Shown here: piece by piece, positions 50,772 through 59,740 of the stretch
How the letters are laid out: each line of letters starts with the position of its first letter
Numbering within the stretch: the stretch's first letter is position 1
NCBI GenBank assembly: GCA_034432635.1
Contig: DAOUBK010000034.1
Coordinates: 124,001-188,000, forward strand
DNA from: Roseiflexus sp034432635
GTDB taxonomy: Bacteria; Chloroflexota; Chloroflexia; Chloroflexales; Roseiflexaceae
Length of the DNA stretch: 64,000 nt
Direction of reading: 5' to 3'
Position numbers and translations under genes: made by a program
The notes under the pieces: generated by a model
Databases searched by the model: none
Told to the model about the DNA's origin: nothing
Seen by the model: the letters and a program-made list of their open reading frames with translations, nothing else

Positions 50772-52846
50772 TGGACGTCATCGGCATCGATATTGGCGGC
50801 ACCTTTACCGACTTCGTGCTGTTGCGCGACGGTCGTGTGCGCATTTATAAGACCCTTTCAACCCCCGACGATCCGGCGCGCGCGCTGTTGCAGGGGATCG
50901 ATCTGCTTGGCGCGCCGGTTGCGGTTGTGCATGGGACAACGGTGGCGACAAATGCGTTACTCGAACGGCGCGGCGCTCCCACTGCCCTGATCACAACCGC
51001 CGGATTTGGCGATGTGCTGGCAATCGGGCGCGGCGACCGACCAGCGCTCTACGATCTGAATGCGACCCGTCCGGAGCCGCTGGTACCCGAAGCGTGGCGC
51101 TTTGAACTGGTCGAACGGTTGCTTGCCGATGGCAGCGTGCTGATCCCGCTCGACGACGCCGAACTGGCGCGCGTAGTCGCCTGGATTGCGGCACAACCGG
51201 TCGAGGCGGTTGCGATCTGTCTGCTGCACAGTTACGCCAACCCTGCCCATGAAGCGCGGGTCGCGGCTGTGCTCGAACAGGCGGCGCGCACTGCCGGATG
51301 TTCGCTCTTCATTTCGGCTTCGTACCGCGTGCTGCCGGAACCGCGCGAATATGAACGTACCAGCACTACGGTTGTCAATGCGTATGTCAGCCCGGTGCTC
51401 GGACGCTACCTGGATCGCCTCGGTCCGGCGCTGAAGGAACGCGGTGTGCGCTCATTGCGCCTCATGGCTTCCGACGGCGGAAGCATGGGGACGGTCACGG
51501 CGCGGGAACTTGCGGCGCGTGCGACTCTCTCCGGTCCGGCCGGCGGGATCGTCGGCGCATGTGCCGTTGCGCGGCGCGCCGGGTTTACCCGGATCATCAC
51601 GTTCGACATGGGCGGCACATCGACTGATGTAGCGCTGGTGGACGGAACGCTGCCGCGCGCGTCTGAATCGCGCGTCGGCGGGATGCCGGTGTGTCTGCCG
51701 GCGCTCGATATCCATACGGTGGGTGCAGGCGGCGGCTCGATTGCACGGGTGGATGCCGGGGGCGCGCTACGCGTCGGTCCACAGAGCGCCGGCGCCGATC
51801 CAGGACCGGCATGCTACGGACGCGGGACGCTTCCGACCGTGACCGATGCGAATCTGCTGCTGGGACGCCTGCAGGCGAACTATTTTCTGGGTGGGCGCAT
51901 GGCGCTCGATGCGGATCAGGCGCGCGCGGTGTTCGCCACGCTGGCGCGTGACCTGTTCGGTACGCAGGACGCCGCAGCCGAACAGCGCGCCGCGCTGGGG
52001 GTGGTGCGCGTTGCGAACGCGCTGATGGAACGCGCCATTCGGACGATCTCCGTCGAGCGCGGTGATGATCCGCGCGATTGCGCACTGGTTGCCTTCGGCG
52101 GAGCGGGTCCGCTCCATGCGGCGCACCTGGCAGCCGCGCTTGGGATCCGCACCGTGCTGATTCCGCGCTATCCGGGTGTGCTCTCGGCGTTCGGCATGCT
52201 TGCCGCCGACGTCACCCGCGAGCAGAGTCGGGCGCTGCTGATGACCCTCGATGCACTGGATGCCGCCACACTCGCGGCGCACATCGGCGCACTGGCGGAC
52301 GAGGCACGCGCGGCGCTGGCTGCTGAAGGCGAAGATCCGCAGGGGTGTCGTATCGAGTGTGTGCTCGACCTGCGGTATGTCGGGCAGTCGTATGAACTTC
52401 CGACGCCGCTGGATCACGGGTGGGACATGTCACCCGCGCTGCTGGCAGACCTGGCGGCGCGGTTCCATACGCTGCACGAGCGACGTTACGGCCACGCAAT
52501 GCGTAACCGACCGATCGAGGCAGTAACGCTGCGGGTGCGGGTGGTCAGCCCGCGCGATGCACTCGTTTTCGCAGTGGAGGACGATCTACCGCCACGCACC
52601 GCGCCACTGGCGCCGCGTGCGGTGGTGAACGCGGCGCTGACCGGCGATACGGCGACGCTCGAACCCGCGCCGCTGTACGAACGCAACGACCTGCGCCCCA
52701 ACGACGTGATCACCGGACCGGCGATCATCGCCCAGCTCGATGCCACGACCATCGTGCCGCCTAGCTGGCGCGCGGTCGTCGATGCCGACCTGAACCTGAT
52801 TATGACGCTGCCGCCTCAACCGGCGCTAGCTGATCCTCCTGCCTGA
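50768..52846 (+). CDS. hyuA: Hydantoinase/oxoprolinase subunit A (HyuA)
   Basis: A 692-aa ATP-dependent enzyme subunit. N-terminal signature DVIGIDIGGTFTDFVLL, then HGTTVATNALLERRG, FDMGGTSTDVALVDG and AFGGAGPLHAAHLA. With HyuB it opens cyclic amides such as hydantoins or 5-oxoproline. No hyuB is found next to it. It overlaps the lipoprotein stop at its start. At its end it overlaps the convergent YceI gene by 47 bases. Confidence 0.93.
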   Translation: MMDVIGIDIGGTFTDFVLLRDGRVRIYKTLSTPDDPARALLQGIDLLGAPVAVVHGTTVATNALLERRGAPTALITTAGFGDVLAIGRGDRPALYDLNATRPEPLVPEAWRFELVERLLADGSVLIPLDDAELARVVAWIAAQPVEAVAICLLHSYANPAHEARVAAVLEQAARTAGCSLFISASYRVLPEPREYERTSTTVVNAYVSPVLGRYLDRLGPALKERGVRSLRLMASDGGSMGTVTARELAARATLSGPAGGIVGACAVARRAGFTRIITFDMGGTSTDVALVDGTLPRASESRVGGMPVCLPALDIHTVGAGGGSIARVDAGGALRVGPQSAGADPGPACYGRGTLPTVTDANLLLGRLQANYFLGGRMALDADQARAVFATLARDLFGTQDAAAEQRAALGVVRVANALMERAIRTISVERGDDPRDCALVAFGGAGPLHAAHLAAALGIRTVLIPRYPGVLSAFGMLAADVTREQSRALLMTLDALDAATLAAHIGALADEARAALAAEGEDPQGCRIECVLDLRYVGQSYELPTPLDHGWDMSPALLADLAARFHTLHERRYGHAMRNRPIEAVTLRVRVVSPRDALVFAVEDDLPPRTAPLAPRAVVNAALTGDTATLEPAPLYERNDLRPNDVITGPAIIAQLDATTIVPPSWRAVVDADLNLIMTLPPQPALADPPA

Positions 52847-53360
52847 TCAGTTCGACCTCGATATCGATCTCCACCTCATCGCCGACCAGTACGCCGCCGG
52901 TCTCCAGCGCCATGTTCCAAGTCAGACCCCAATCCTTGCGGTTGATCGTCGTATGGGCGTGAAAACCGGCGCTGACCGTTCCCCACGGCGAGCGCGCCTG
53001 ACCGTTATACTCGACGTCGAGCGTTACCTCGCGCGTCACTCCACGGATGGTCAGATCGCCGGTGATGCGCCCGTGGGATTCGTCCAGCACCTCGATGCGC
53101 TTGCTGACGAAGGTAATGTAAGGGTATCTGACGACATCGAGGAAATCGGGTGATGTCAGGTGCGCATCGCGTTTCGCATCGCGGGTGTTGATGCTCGCCG
53201 CTTCGATCTGTACATTGACCGCCGAGTTCGCCGGATTCTGTTCATCTGCCGCAATTGTACCACTGAAGCGGTCAAACCGCCCGCGCACTTTCGAGATCAT
53301 CATGTGGCGAACGGTGAAATGAATAAGGGAGTGACTATCATCGATGATCCACTGTGCCAT
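52800..53360 (-). CDS. YceI-family lipid-binding protein
   Basis: A 186-aa beta-barrel protein of the YceI family, matching WIIDDSHSLIHFTVRHMM, VRGRFDRFSG and ITGDLTIRGVTREVTLDVEY, and NRKDWGLTWN. Members bind polyisoprenoid or amphiphilic molecules. No signal peptide is present, so this copy is cytoplasmic. Its 3' end lies inside hyuA on the opposite strand. Confidence 0.95.
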   Translation of the reverse strand: MAQWIIDDSHSLIHFTVRHMMISKVRGRFDRFSGTIAADEQNPANSAVNVQIEAASINTRDAKRDAHLTSPDFLDVVRYPYITFVSKRIEVLDESHGRITGDLTIRGVTREVTLDVEYNGQARSPWGTVSAGFHAHTTINRKDWGLTWNMALETGGVLVGDEVEIDIEVELIRQEDQLAPVEAAAS

Positions 53361-53426
53361 ACCTGGTGCTCCTTGCTGTTGATCGTCTGTCGGACACAGG
53401 ATACCAGCCTGGCATGAACACCGGCG

Positions 53427-56400
53427 TCAACATGGGCGTGAACACGTCGTCAGCGTCTGTTCCAGGCGGTCGATCTCCGCCAGGAGCAGGCGACGCTCAC
53501 CGTTGCTGGCGAGTGCACGGGCGACCGCAAGCGCGTTACGCGCCTCGTCGGACGGGAGCAATGGAGCAAGCCAGATGCGGATTTGAGCGGCGAGGTGGCG
53601 CGTTCCGAGGGTATCGGCGCGCGCCAGCGCCGTCGAGAGGTAATGCACTGCGAGCGCGGTCTGCCCGCGTCGTATGGCGACCAGCCCCAGATTGGCAGTG
53701 ATGCCGGCGATGCGTTCGGGGAGTTCGAGTTGCACGGCAAGCATCAAGCCGGTTGTAAAACTGGCTTCGGCGGTTGCCAGGTCGCCGCGGGCAAGGGCGA
53801 TTTCGCCCTGCGTGGAGAGCAGGTAGGGCTGAAGCCCGGGTGTACCATACTCGTTCGCCAGGCGCAACCCTTCCGCCACCCAGCGCTCCGCCTCATCGAG
53901 GTTCCCCAGCAGATGCAGGTGATACGCCAGGTTATTGCGCGCTAGGATGCGCCAGGGTATCGCTGCCGGATCGTGGGCTGCCTGATCAGCGACTGCCAGC
54001 GCCTCGCGGTAGCAGGCGAGCGTTGCGAACAGGTCACCCTGCTGAGCCGCCACCCCGCCGAGTTCGAAGCGCACCTGCGCAAGCGCGACGTGGTCGGGCA
54101 CAGGTTGAGCGGAGAGCAACCGCTCCGCTTCGCGCAGGCGCCGCGCCGCGCCTGCCAGATCAGACCCCTCCAGCGACAGTGCTGTGCCCCACAGGAACAG
54201 GGCGGCGATGCGAACGTTATGATCGTCGGCGTACTCCAGCCCTCGCACGGTTTCGATCATTTCGGCGTAGCGTCCCTGGGGCGCGAGGGAGCGCGCCAGG
54301 CTCAACCGCACCCGGCGCGTTTCGGCTGGGGTGTGGGCTAGCGCCAGGCTTTCGCGAAAGCGTTCGGTTGCCTGCGCCGCCCTGCCGCCAGTCATCAGTG
54401 CTTCGCCCAGGCTCATCAGCGTATCGAAACGCTGTGACTGCGGAATGCCGACCAGCGCCTGCTCGTAGAATGCAATCGCTTCCGTCCACGCAGCGACGCT
54501 CGCGGCGCGGCGACCGGCGCGCAATGCGTAGGGTGCGGCGCGCTCCGGGGCGCCGCCTTCGATGAAGTGCCAGGCGATCAGACCCGCCACCTCGTCCAGC
54601 CGATCGCGGTTTAGGGATTCGAGCGTCTCAGCCACGCGCCGGTGCAATGCTCGGTGACAGTGATCACCGACCTCGCGGTACGCCACTTCCATCGTCAGAC
54701 TATGATCGAACTGAAAGCATCCTTCGGGCAACAACTCGATTAAGCGGGCAGCGCGCAGTTCGTTGATCGCATCCAGCGCTGCTGTTTCAGAAAGGGCTGC
54801 CGCGCGTGCTACAACCTCGAAAGAGAACACACGACCCACCGCCACTGCCGTGTCGAGCACGCGCCGCGCCGTGTCGGAAAGGCGTGTCAGGCGCTCCTGG
54901 ATCAGGCTGTACACCGACGCCGGCACTACCGGCTCATCGGGCAGCGTCGCGCTCAACCGTCCATCGGCGGCGAGCAACCCGACGGCGCGAGCATGGCGTA
55001 CAAGTTCGGTCAGCATAAAAGGGTTCCCCTCGGTGGTGCGGTACAGCCAGGCCGCCAGACGCGCTGCGTCGTGCGGACTCAAGGCGCGCGCCAGTGATTC
55101 GGTCTCGGCGACGCTCAGGCGGCGGATCGGGATCCGCTCCAGGCGTCCCTCGCGGATCAGGGTAGTCAGCAACGTGCGCAGCGGCGCCGGATGATCGGCA
55201 GCGCGCGCCGTCGCCACCACGCGCTGCGGCACATCTCCGGTGCGCCGCAGCACATACCCCAGCAGCGCAAGACTGCTGGCATCCGCCCAGTGCAGATCGT
55301 CGAGCACGATCATGAGGGGTTTCTGCTGCGCCAGCGCGATGAGCAGGCGCGCCACCCCTTCCCAGAGCTGCGCTTCGTCCGCCTGCGTCGGCGGCGCCGA
55401 TCCGGGCAGCAGTTCGGGCAACAGACGCGCCACTTCGCCGAACCATACTGGCGCCAGGTTCAGACTGACGCGCAGCGTTCCCCAGTCGGGATACGCCAGC
55501 AGATCGCGCAGCAGACCGATCCATGGCTGGTACGGCAACCCCTGCTCCAGTTCACGCGCCGCCGATGCCAGCACCAGACCGCCCTGCACCACGTGTTGCG
55601 ACGCGACTTCGGATGCCAGGCGTGTCTTGCCAACCCCGGCTTCCCCTTCGATCAGCGCCAGACGTCCCGATCCAACTGTGGCGATCGTCGTCATCTCCGC
55701 CGCGCGCCCGATGAAGGGGAGCGTCGTCGCAGCCCGTCCATTGTCAGACGGCATTATGCGCTCGCTCAGGTCGGCGGGGCGTCGCACTCCCGGCGGATCG
55801 GCATGCAGCCGGTCGGTCACAATCGCATCGTAGAGGTCACGGGTCGCGCGCATCGGAGGAACGCCCAGTTCGGCGTCGAGCAGATCGCGGAACTGTTCAT
55901 AGCGACGAATGGCGCCGACGCGGTCTCCCGCCAGGTAGAGCAGCCGGATGGCTTCACGTTGCAGGTCTTCCTGAAGCGGATCGAACGCGAGCGCACGGTC
56001 GAGAGCGGTCAACGCCGCAGCAACATCCCCATGCGCGCCGGCGATGTGCGCCAGGCGGGTGTAGCCGCGCACCGCCAGCAGGCGCGCCTGTTCACGCTCG
56101 ACTGCGAGCCATTCATTGAACAGCGCAGCATCGGGAAGGGTGAAGCCCGCCAGCAGATCGTCGCGGTAGCGCGCCAGCGCCCCTGCCAGCGTCGCCTTAT
56201 CGACGGCAGGCGCCGTCACTGCATCCACCAGCGCGCGGTAGTCCACCTCGACATCGCGGCTGATGGCGAGGTCTTCCTCCCCCTCGATGATCGGTCCAAC
56301 CGCCCGCCGCACGCCGTGCAGCGCAGCGCGCAGCAACTGCCGGGCAGCGGTCTGATCGTGATCGGGCCAGAACAGGGCAAGCAGCCGCTCGCGGTTGACA

Positions 56401-56516
56401 GGACGCCGCTGTGCGCCAAGATAGTAGACCAGCGCACGCGCGCGGCGACGCGGCACCGCGACGGCAACGCCATCGGCAAGGATGTGCGGTGGACCGAGTA
56501 ACAGGATGGTGAGCAT
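53427..56516 (-). CDS. SARP/BTAD-family regulator with AAA ATPase and TPR domains (second)
   Basis: A 1029-aa regulator with the same order as the one at 1068-4628: winged helix (1-95, LTILLLGPPHILADG), BTAD (100-245), ATPase with Walker A GEAGVGKTRL near residue 290 and LMIVLDDLHWADA, then a long TPR-like region. The two proteins are only moderately alike outside motifs, so they are old paralogues. The ATG at 56516 is the canonical start; 33 bases upstream is a less likely alternative. Target unknown. Confidence 0.9.
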   Translation of the reverse strand: MLTILLLGPPHILADGVAVAVPRRRARALVYYLGAQRRPVNRERLLALFWPDHDQTAARQLLRAALHGVRRAVGPIIEGEEDLAISRDVEVDYRALVDAVTAPAVDKATLAGALARYRDDLLAGFTLPDAALFNEWLAVEREQARLLAVRGYTRLAHIAGAHGDVAAALTALDRALAFDPLQEDLQREAIRLLYLAGDRVGAIRRYEQFRDLLDAELGVPPMRATRDLYDAIVTDRLHADPPGVRRPADLSERIMPSDNGRAATTLPFIGRAAEMTTIATVGSGRLALIEGEAGVGKTRLASEVASQHVVQGGLVLASAARELEQGLPYQPWIGLLRDLLAYPDWGTLRVSLNLAPVWFGEVARLLPELLPGSAPPTQADEAQLWEGVARLLIALAQQKPLMIVLDDLHWADASSLALLGYVLRRTGDVPQRVVATARAADHPAPLRTLLTTLIREGRLERIPIRRLSVAETESLARALSPHDAARLAAWLYRTTEGNPFMLTELVRHARAVGLLAADGRLSATLPDEPVVPASVYSLIQERLTRLSDTARRVLDTAVAVGRVFSFEVVARAAALSETAALDAINELRAARLIELLPEGCFQFDHSLTMEVAYREVGDHCHRALHRRVAETLESLNRDRLDEVAGLIAWHFIEGGAPERAAPYALRAGRRAASVAAWTEAIAFYEQALVGIPQSQRFDTLMSLGEALMTGGRAAQATERFRESLALAHTPAETRRVRLSLARSLAPQGRYAEMIETVRGLEYADDHNVRIAALFLWGTALSLEGSDLAGAARRLREAERLLSAQPVPDHVALAQVRFELGGVAAQQGDLFATLACYREALAVADQAAHDPAAIPWRILARNNLAYHLHLLGNLDEAERWVAEGLRLANEYGTPGLQPYLLSTQGEIALARGDLATAEASFTTGLMLAVQLELPERIAGITANLGLVAIRRGQTALAVHYLSTALARADTLGTRHLAAQIRIWLAPLLPSDEARNALAVARALASNGERRLLLAEIDRLEQTLTTCSRPC

Positions 56517-56612
56517 GATGCCTCTATTATACCAGTCGGGAGCGTTCATGGTTGCATCTACATAGCCTGTCTGTTAGTCCATGTTTACTCGCGTGCACTC
56601 TTATGGATTCGA

Positions 56613-56685
56613 CCACAGATAGACACAGATGTGACGGATCGGCGCGGATTTTTGCTGCCATTCATCCGTGGCAAGCCGTGGTTTC
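56613..56685. repeat. Possible dispersed intergenic repeat
   Basis: The stretch beginning CCACAGATAGACACAGATG and ending ATCCGTGGCAAGCCGTGGTT, with GCGCGGATTTTT between, has the style of a short dispersed repeat known from several Chloroflexota genomes. Only one copy is in the window, so repetition is not shown here. Confidence 0.35.
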
Positions 56686-56756
56686 TTCGATTGTATTGTT
56701 CAATGTGCTACAATCAGGATTGATGATTATTGCCCCGGCTTCTTTGCGGTGAGAAG

Positions 56757-57077
56757 ATGAAACCTGCCGACCGGCTTCCAGAGATTGTGCGGCGGATTGT
56801 TCAGGCGAGCGATCCTGACGAAATCGTGCTGTTCGGTTCGTATGCGCAGGATGCTGCTGGTCCCGACAGCGACCTGGATTTGCTCGTCATTCTTTCGCAT
56901 TCTGATTGTCTGCGGCAGGATAGCTGGAGGATACGACGCGCGTTGCGCGGTTTGCTGATCCCTGTCGATATTGTGGTCGCCACATCCGAGCAGGTGCAAC
57001 GACTCGGTCGGACGCCGGGATTGATCTACCGGACGGCGCTCCAGGAAGGGAGGGTGCTGTATGAGCGTGCCGAGTGA
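56757..57077 (+). CDS. MNT-type nucleotidyltransferase (antitoxin of HEPN/MNT)
   Basis: A 106-aa minimal nucleotidyltransferase. The active site is LFGSYAQDAAGPDSDLDLLV (G-S-x10-D-x-D) with a third acidic residue in PVDIVVA. MntA-type antitoxins AMPylate a HEPN RNase encoded next door. Here the HEPN gene starting at 57061, overlapping this stop, is broken. The ATG at 56757 has GGTGAGAAG before it. Confidence 0.88.
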   Translation: MKPADRLPEIVRRIVQASDPDEIVLFGSYAQDAAGPDSDLDLLVILSHSDCLRQDSWRIRRALRGLLIPVDIVVATSEQVQRLGRTPGLIYRTALQEGRVLYERAE

Positions 57078-57378
57078 TGTGGGGCAGGTATGGCTGCGTC
57101 GCGCGCGATCCGATCTGGAACTGGCCAGGCTTACTCTCCGGGCAGGTGGCGTATTGCCCGAAGACGCCTGTCTCCACGCGCAGCAGTTGTAGAGCAGGCT
57201 CTGAAAGTGTTGTTGCTGCGGGCAGGTGGATCCGTCCAGAACGTACACGATCGATGTGTTGCCTGATCGGCTGAAAGTACGCGGCGTGCATATTCCTGAT
57301 AGTGTGGACAGCGCCTTTACCCTGACCGAATATGCGGTACAAACACGTTATCCCGGCGAGTGGAGTGGGAGCCGGTGA
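57061..57378 (+). pseudogene. Frameshifted HEPN-domain toxin
   Basis: It begins normally (VWLRRARSDLELARLTLRAG, then DACLHAQQ) but hits TAG at 57190-57192. HEPN similarity continues in the next frame (VVEQALKVLLLRAGG). After another shift near 57253 it continues as DVLPDRLKVRGVHIPDSV and LTEYAVQTRYPGEW. At least two small indels are needed to restore it. Partner of the MNT gene upstream. Confidence 0.85.
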
Positions 57379-57479
57379 CCTCCGACGACGTGCCCACGGG
57401 GTTCACCTGCTCAACTGGCTGCGTCAGCAGTTTCAGCATCAGGAAGCCTTCGCCGCCATTGTCCGACAGCTTGCCGCGT

Positions 57480-57700
57480 AGCGGTGGTTAAAAGTGCAAG
57501 GATAGTATCCAATTTTTTCGGACCAGCATCTGGCGCAAGAGCGCCCACCCCATCGGAATCGGTCGAGATGTTGGTCACATCCAGGTCAATACCAGGCACG
57601 TCGGTCACAGGCTGCTCGTTTTCTGCCGCAACTTCTGCCGTGGCGAGCACATATCACTCGCCACGAACATGTACGAGGTCGCTTTCGCTGGCGCGGTGTG
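57480..57700 (-). pseudogene. Possible IS605 TnpB fragment
   Basis: On the minus strand a short stretch reads PVTDVPGIDLDVTNISTDSD, close to the first RuvC-like motif of TnpB (GIDLGxxNxAxxSDG). It is preceded in another frame by SYMFVASDM. The rest of the protein is absent. Low-confidence remnant. The DNA between the HEPN pseudogene and this point (57379-57480) contains only an unassigned piece reading LNWLRQQFQHQEAFAAIVRQ. Confidence 0.35.
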
Positions 57701-57736
57701 CAAGCAGCGCGCGCTGGCACTCGCCACACACAAACG

Positions 57737-58150
57737 GAATTGTTCGACGCCTCCGACCGCATTTCGGCGGCGTGGCAGGCGGCGCGGGCGCAGTGGTCGC
57801 TCTTTCAGATGCACCTCGCCGATCTGCTGCCCCACGAGACGACCGCCACCACCATCACCCGTGAATACTGGTGATTCCGCTCCTCCGCATCCTCGGCTAT
57901 ACGCTGGAACGCAACCGCCAGGCGCATGTCGTCGCCGGGCGCACCTACGCCGTATCGCACCGCGCTGGTGATGCCGATGACGCGCCGCCGATCCATATCA
58001 CCGGCATCCGCGTCAGTCTCGATGTCCTTCCCACGTCGGGGCAGCCGCACCTGTCACCCCACGCCCTCATGCAGGAGTACCTCAATGCGACCGATCACCT
58101 ATGGGGGATGGTGACCAACGGCGCGCGGCTGCGCCTGCTGAGCGATAGGC
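57737..58150 (+). pseudogene. Fragment of a restriction/N6-methylase-type protein
   Basis: It reads ELFDASDRISAAWQAARAQW to ITREYW, then TGA caused by loss of one G near 57870. It continues one frame over as IPLLRILGYTLERNRQAHVV, GRTYAVSHRA, LSPHALMQEYLNATDHLWG and VTNGARLRLL. This pattern fits the N-terminal part of large Eco57I/PglX-like restriction-modification proteins. The catalytic methylase domain is missing. The fragment is cut off near 58150 where the glyoxalase-like sequence on the other strand begins. Confidence 0.65.
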
Positions 58151-58921
58151 GGCGAGCAGGTGAGGTGGCGGCTGGACGATCTCGAGCGTGATGTCATCCG
58201 GATCCAGGAAGTAGACCGTATATCCGCCCCGGTTAGCGCCAGCCTCGATGGCGACGGGTTCGGAGCGAAAGCGTACTCCCTGCCGGCGCAGGGACTCGTA
58301 GGCGGCAAAGATACCATCGACAACGAATGCTAGATGGGCGCTGCCTGCATTTCTGGTTGCCGTGTCAATCTTCGCGCCTCTGGAAACCACATATTCCACC
58401 AGTTTCAGCACATGGTCGGAAAGGATGCTCCGGACTTCCGGCATCTCCAGCAGGACCGACCGGAGAGATTGACCGTTTTGGTCGGCGATCAGACAGGCTT
58501 CGTACATGAGATCGTGCGCCCGATGGCGGCCTATGTGGGTGGCCAGACGCATCTGGACGGCTTCAGCCACGATATGCCCCTGGGTCAGCGCCAGGTTTTT
58601 CTGCATGGCTTCGGCTGAAACGGTGAGACCGTCAAAAATTGCCAGGCTGTGATGCAGTGCGGCTGCGGTGAAGCAACAGGTTTGAGGAATGGCTGCCCAC
58701 TCGATGTGCCATTCACCCATTGCACGCTCATGTTCGGGCATCATAGCAGCGAGCATGGTCGCAACAGGCTGGGTCATAAGACGCGCCAGACCGATAACCA
58801 TTTCACACAGGATGGAGTTGCGCTTTTGTGGCATAGTGCTGGAGCTTCCTTTGCCGGGTACAAAGGCTTTGCTCACTTCTGCCACCTTAGTCTTCTGGAG
58901 TGACGCAACTTCGTTAGCCAT
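58082..58921 (-). CDS. Chimeric ORF: truncated fumarase-superfamily lyase joined to half a glyoxalase/VOC domain
   Basis: A 279-aa open frame made of two fragments. Residues 1-180 match the C-terminal part of a PcaB/adenylosuccinate-lyase-type enzyme, with the signature GKGSSSTMPQKRN. About 250 N-terminal residues that carry other active-site parts are missing. From about residue 185 (LVEYVVSRGAKIDTATRN, GSAHLAFVVD, YFLDPDDITLEIVQPPP) it is the second half of a VOC domain. The last 20 residues (RWSPSPIGDRSH end) read through a further junction. It may be expressed but is probably not functional as either enzyme. Confidence 0.75.
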   Translation of the reverse strand: MANEVASLQKTKVAEVSKAFVPGKGSSSTMPQKRNSILCEMVIGLARLMTQPVATMLAAMMPEHERAMGEWHIEWAAIPQTCCFTAAALHHSLAIFDGLTVSAEAMQKNLALTQGHIVAEAVQMRLATHIGRHRAHDLMYEACLIADQNGQSLRSVLLEMPEVRSILSDHVLKLVEYVVSRGAKIDTATRNAGSAHLAFVVDGIFAAYESLRRQGVRFRSEPVAIEAGANRGGYTVYFLDPDDITLEIVQPPPHLLAAYRSAGAAARRWSPSPIGDRSH

Positions 58922-58948
58922 ATTTTTGTTGCCACAGTCTCCTGGCTT

Positions 58949-59272
58949 TCAGTCTGTATGGAACACCTCCTCAATCGTATGCCACCACTCACCTTCGGTG
59001 CACTCCGGCACCGGCTCCTGCATGGGCTTCATCCAGTCCCACCATTCCTGGGTCTTGGGATGGGCGCCCATTCTGGCCATATCTGCCTCGAAATCGTCCC
59101 CTACATACTCGAAATAGGCGAAGAGCAGGTTGTTGTAGTGGAAGATCGAATAATTCCGAATGTTGCACTGCCTGATCATATCGAGCACTTCGGGCCACAC
59201 ATCCGCGTGAGCCGCACGATATTCCTCGAACCTTTCGGGTTTTATGCGAATCACCTGTGCAAAGCGTTTCAT
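58949..59272 (-). CDS. L-rhamnose mutarotase (RhaM family)
   Basis: A 107-aa protein of normal length that interconverts anomers of L-rhamnose. It shows KRFAQVIRIKPERFEEYRAA, HADVWPEVLDMI, NYSIFHYNNLLFAYFEYVG and QEWWDWMKPMQEPVPE. It sits 14 bases after the end of a dead amidohydrolase and before the lyase fragment, which suggests the survivor of a deoxysugar-degradation operon. Confidence 0.95.
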   Translation of the reverse strand: MKRFAQVIRIKPERFEEYRAAHADVWPEVLDMIRQCNIRNYSIFHYNNLLFAYFEYVGDDFEADMARMGAHPKTQEWWDWMKPMQEPVPECTEGEWWHTIEEVFHTD

Positions 59273-59286
59273 TGCTGATCTCCCTC

Positions 59287-59701
59287 TTATTCACCGAGCC
59301 GGTATACTTTCATCGCTGTGCCACCCAGGATGGCATCGATTTCGTCGGCACGACGACCAGATAGCGCCTTGTTCGTCTCCTGCCACACCTTATAGTAGTC
59401 ACCCGCCAGGATGCACACGGGCCAGTCACTGCCGAACATCAATCAATCGGCGCCGAATTGCTCGATGGCGAAGTCGATGTAGGGCTTCAGATCGCCGGCT
59501 GACCAGGTCGCCCAGTCTGCCGCTGTGTTCAGACCGGAGATTTTGGCGTACACGTTGGGATACCGGGCGGCGGCAGCCAGTTGATCGGCCCACGCATCCA
59601 TCACGTTGTCCTTGGAAGGTGCGATAGAGTGGTCCGTACTCGGGCACGAGCCACGAATACTCAACCACGTCCATGTTCCAGAAGTGCTGGAGGGTATCCA
59701 C
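59287..59701 (-). pseudogene. Internally deleted amidohydrolase (L-fuconolactonase-like)
   Basis: The N-terminus (LQHFWNMDVVEYSWLVPEYG) is joined out of frame near 59615 to the C-terminal third (SKDNVMDAWADQLAAAARYP, VYAKISGLNTAADW). Roughly 150 residues are lost between them. A TGA near 59454, probably from CGA, then interrupts FGAD-stop-LMFGSDWP. The end RLGE-stop is intact. Such enzymes hydrolyse sugar lactones, which fits the mutarotase neighbour. Confidence 0.85.
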
Positions 59702-59740
59702 CTTTCTTTTGCCGGAACGTCAGATTTACGGTGTTGCGAC

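Noticed and set aside
55191..56501. 436-aa plus-strand frame opposite the second SARP regulator
   Set aside because: It is antisense to the conserved DNA-binding and ATPase domains and has no plausible family.
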